Assembly: GCA_028583405.1 (NCBI GenBank)
Contig: JAPTMU010000113.1
Location: forward strand, 227,501 to 291,500
DNA length: 64,000 bases
Direction: 5' to 3'
Origin: Pogonophryne albipinna
Lineage: Eukaryota; Chordata; Actinopteri; Perciformes; Artedidraconidae
A program made the translations under genes and the position numbers. The notes under the pieces are model-generated. The model had not been told where the DNA came from and did no database searches. It saw only the letters and a program-made list of their open reading frames with translations. Below, piece after piece: positions 61,001 to 64,000 of the stretch (position 1 is the first letter of the stretch; the number at the start of each line of letters is the position of its first letter).

Positions 61001-61216
61001 CACCTGAACATCAGCAGGAGAGGACTCTTTAAAGTAGAGACACAACATACTGATATACACCTGAACATCAGCAGGAGAGGACTCTTTAAAGTAGAGACAC
61101 TACATACTGATATACACCTGAACATCAGCAGGAGAGGACTCTTTAAAGTAGAGACACTACATACTGCTATACACCTGAACATCAGCAGGAGAGGACTCTT
61201 TAAAGTAGAGACACTA
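58008..61216 (+). repeat. 57-bp minisatellite, about 56 copies
   Basis: Units run GTAGAGACACTACATACTGA ... CATCAGCAGGAGAGGACTCT. The first part favours CATCCTGATATACTCC and the later part CATACTGATATACACC. The unit is 19 codons long and stop-free on several frames, producing ORFs of 348 codons on plus and 293, 236 and 369 on minus, broken only where single-base insertions (CACTTACATAC) occur. A block of about 970 bp (17 units) is duplicated, seen as matching landmarks at 58872/59842 and 59158/60128. Confidence 0.97.
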
Positions 61217-62430
61217 ACAATAATTAGCTGGAAGCCGTTGTGGAAGTGGTATTAATCTGTAAAAAATGTTGCTGGATGATGTGAGGAACATAATAACAGT
61301 AATGATAGTGTTTATAGTGTCCAGTTGGAGAGCAAACCTCAACTGTAAAACTCTCATGTCTGCAGTTGCTAACCTCGTACCAATTATTTACTTCTGATGA
61401 ATACAAATACCATCATTGTTTTAGTTTTTCCCCAAATCGAAAGGCTTTAACGACAGAAGTTGAGCAAACAGTGTAAAGAGTGGTTTCTTAGTAGTTCTGG
61501 TCTAATGTATTAACGACATGACGGCGTGTTAATTATTGCACACAGCCGAATACAACTGTTTTTTTCTGAAGGAATACTCCATTTATTACTCTTTCACAAA
61601 CATAACATCAGACTTTTTCCATTTATATTGCAAGCATAATGTTTTCTAGTCCTATGTTTGTTAGTTACATTTAGACACCACAATAATACACAGATTTCAT
61701 TCACACTTTGCTGTAAAAACGTCATCATTTTTTCACATCTAGCATCGAATTATCATGTATTTTCACACTTCTTCTGTCAATCAACTCAAAAACATGTCTT
61801 TGAATCGTCTTGTAGGCGACGATGAGCTTTAAGAGTGTCATTCATGTGAAAAACCCTGCATTTAAAGCTTCAAAACGACCCGATGCCACCCAGGATCTCT
61901 CTCTCCTGTTAGAGCTCGGTATGTATTGGGGGATTTGTGGAGGATGCAATGCCTCAGAGATTCCTGCTCGGGATACATGTTCGCTAAAGTTCTTAAGATT
62001 TGGGATGAGTGCAACACTGAGTAGGCATTTAGCTCAAGAGACTCCCATACTGGATAAGGTAACATCAAAAGGGTCGGTGACACTGAGAAGGTTACAAAGA
62101 GGAGAAGGAGGCAGAAATGAAAGCAGACGAGATCAAATAACGAGGTGATGGAGAAGAGAGGAGGTGGAGAGGTTTCCAAATCTCACCTCGATATGACTGA
62201 GCCATTAATCCATCACTCTGTTTCAGGACATTGACATCTTTTGAGCTCGAAACGGCCTTAAAACTTCACTTCATCCAGAAGAATCAAGGTCAGACTGATG
62301 CGGAAAAGATCCTTTCTCTATACTTGATAAGGATCCCTACGCTATAGTCTGTGTCGCAACATATTGGACAATTGAGATGCAATGCGCTTGAAATAACGTG
62401 AAAAAACATGATTTTCTCAAGTGTTGGAAG
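61217..62430. other. no gene recognised
   Basis: Unique sequence. Overlapping ORFs of about 105 codons on both strands at 61822-62179 show no known motif. Confidence 0.4.
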
Positions 62431-64000
62431 CAGAGATGGCAAAAGTACACACATCCTTTACTCAAGTAGAAGTACAGATACTCGTGTTTTAAAATACTCT
62501 GGTAAAAGTAGAAGTACTGACTAAACTTCTTTACTCAAGTCAAAGTAAAGAGGCTTTGAAATGTACTTCAGTAAAAAGTACCCATAACTAGCAGCTGTTT
62601 TAAAGAGTACCTGACCTCCCTTTATATTAATAGAACAATAATGTCATTGTTAGCTAATGAATGTTTCCATGCTGAACAACGGCAACATGACAACGTTTCC
62701 ATTGGTCCCTCTTCTTTAGAGAAGACCAGGAAATGATGGATACACGGATCGTGTTCAAATCAATAGGCACGCAATGACTCTAAAGAATAATGATCACGCC
62801 ACCAAACACACATTCAGACTAAAGGAACCAGCTGTTTGGGAAATGAGAGAAGTAGAAAGTACAGGTATTTGGGTTCAACATGTGAGAAGTAGAAAGTACA
62901 GGTATTTGGGTTCAACATGTAAGAAGTAGAAAGTACAGGTATTTGTGTTCAACATGTAAGAAGTAGAAAGTACAGGTATTTGGGTTCAACATGTAAGAAG
63001 TAGAAAGTACAGGTATTTGGGTTCAAAATGTAAGAAGTAGAAAGTACAGGTATTTGGGTTCAACATGTAAGAAGTAGAAAGTACAGGTATTTGGGTTCAA
63101 CATGTAAGAAGTAGAAAGTACAGGTATTTGGGTTCAACATGTGAGAAGTAGAAAGTATAGGTATTTGAGTTCAACATGTGAGAAGTAGAAAGTACAGGTA
63201 TTTGGGTTCAACATGTGAGAAGTAGAAAGTACAGGTATTTGAGTTCAACATGTAAGAAGTAGAAAGTACAGGTATTTGAGTTCAACATGTAAGAAGTAGA
63301 AAGTACAGGTATTTGTGTTCAACATGCAAGAAGTAGAAAGTACAGGTATTTGGGTTCAACATGTAAGAAGTAGAAAGTTCAGGTATTTGGGTTCAACATG
63401 TGAGAAGTAGAAAGTACAGGTATTTGAGTTCAACATGTAAGAAGTAGAAAGTACAGGTATTTGAGTTCAACATGTAAGAAGTAGAAAGTACAGGTATTTG
63501 TGTTCAACATGCAAGAAGTAGAAAGTACAGGTATTTGGGTTCAACATGTAAGAAGTAGAAAGTTCAGGTATTTGTGTTCAACATGTAAGAAGTAGAAAGT
63601 ACAGGTATTTGTGTTCAACATGTAAGAAGTAGAAAGTACAGGTATTTGTATTCAAAATGTAAGAAGTAGAAAGTACAGGTATTTGTATTCAAAATGTAAG
63701 AAGTAGAAAGTACAGGTATTTGTGTTCAACATGTAAGAAGTAGAAAGTACAGGTATTTGAGTTCAACATGTAAGAAGTAGAAAGTACAGGTATTTGGGTT
63801 CAACATGTAAGAAGTAGAAAGTACAGGTATTTGTATTCAAAATGTAAGAAGTAGAAAGTACAGGTATTTGTATTCAAAATGTAAGAAGTAGAAAGTACAG
63901 GTATTTGTGTTCAACATGTAAGAAGTAGAAAGTACAGGTATTTGAGTTCAACATGTAAGAAGTAGAAAGTACAGGTATTTGGGTTCAACATGTAAGAAGT
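62431..64000. mobile_element. hAT-type MITE copy 2 with 37-bp minisatellite, cut by window end
   Basis: Nearly identical to 38478-38930, starting at CAGAGATGGCAAAAGTACAC. It then enters the same 37-bp array (62848 onward), here at least 31 copies and still continuing at the window edge. The right terminus is outside the window. Confidence 0.88.

Noticed and set aside
58008..61216. Long ORFs (348 codons on plus; 293, 236 and 369 on minus) as repetitive proteins
   Set aside because: The 57-bp unit is a multiple of three and lacks stops in several frames, so long ORFs arise automatically on both strands. They overlap one another, and single-base unit variants break them arbitrarily.

Overview
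The window is vertebrate nuclear DNA, almost certainly from a ray-finned (percomorph-like) fish. The evidence is a spliced GPCR gene with GT-AG introns, L2-type LINEs, hAT and PIF/Harbinger MITEs, a Penelope-like element, fish-type SINE tails, long (CA)n tracts and very heavy minisatellite content. I cannot name the species. No bacterial-type operon, CRISPR array, rRNA or convincing tRNA gene is present.

The only host gene I can support is htr4 (5-hydroxytryptamine receptor 4) on the minus strand, represented by two adjacent coding exons: 31119-31003 (TM1, ending ...DRQLR) and 21463-21263 (TM2-TM3, ending ...LDR). They share splice phase and are separated by a 9.5-kb intron. The N-terminal exon should lie above 31.1 kb and the exon carrying the Tyr of the DRY motif below 21.2 kb; I did not find either, so the rest of the window is probably intron or flank of this gene.

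Layout. 1-5.6 kb: two hAT-type elements with perfect 8-bp target duplications, the first carrying a nested LINE tail. 5.9-8.5 kb: a 72-bp minisatellite, a (TG)n tract, and a MITE-like region with a 33-bp repeat and a LINE 3' end. 8.6-12.3 kb: a frameshifted L2 LINE. 12.3-21.2 kb: mostly featureless sequence with a 20-bp minisatellite, a duplicated segment carrying telomere-like repeats, a MITE with CpG-rich ends and a foldback MITE. 21.3-31.1 kb: the htr4 intron, holding a hAT with an hATC remnant, telomere-like (CCCTAA)n, a degenerate Penelope-like element interrupted by a hAT derivative, LINE 3' ends and a 45-bp minisatellite grown out of a LINE reading frame. 31.8-35.2 kb: 0.5 kb of compound (CA)n and a 2-kb array of the 72-bp repeat in inverted orientation. 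36.9-39.4 kb: a 1-kb foldback element and a hAT MITE with an internal 37-bp minisatellite. 40.9-47.5 kb: a 22-bp array with a precise 1,096-bp duplication, a PIF/Harbinger MITE and a 38-bp array. 47.7-51.8 kb: a minus-strand LINE with an uninterrupted 998-codon ORF2. 52-56.8 kb: MITEs, a SINE split by a MITE, and the third 72-bp array. 58.0-61.2 kb: a 57-bp array of about 56 copies. 62.4-64.0 kb: a second copy of the 37-bp-repeat MITE, running off the end.

Roughly a fifth of the window is tandem repeat. The main interest is how these repeats arise and spread (inside transposons, from LINE coding sequence, by higher-order duplication), not a new enzymatic system. Many apparent long ORFs, often open on both strands, are products of repeats whose unit is a multiple of three and are not genes.
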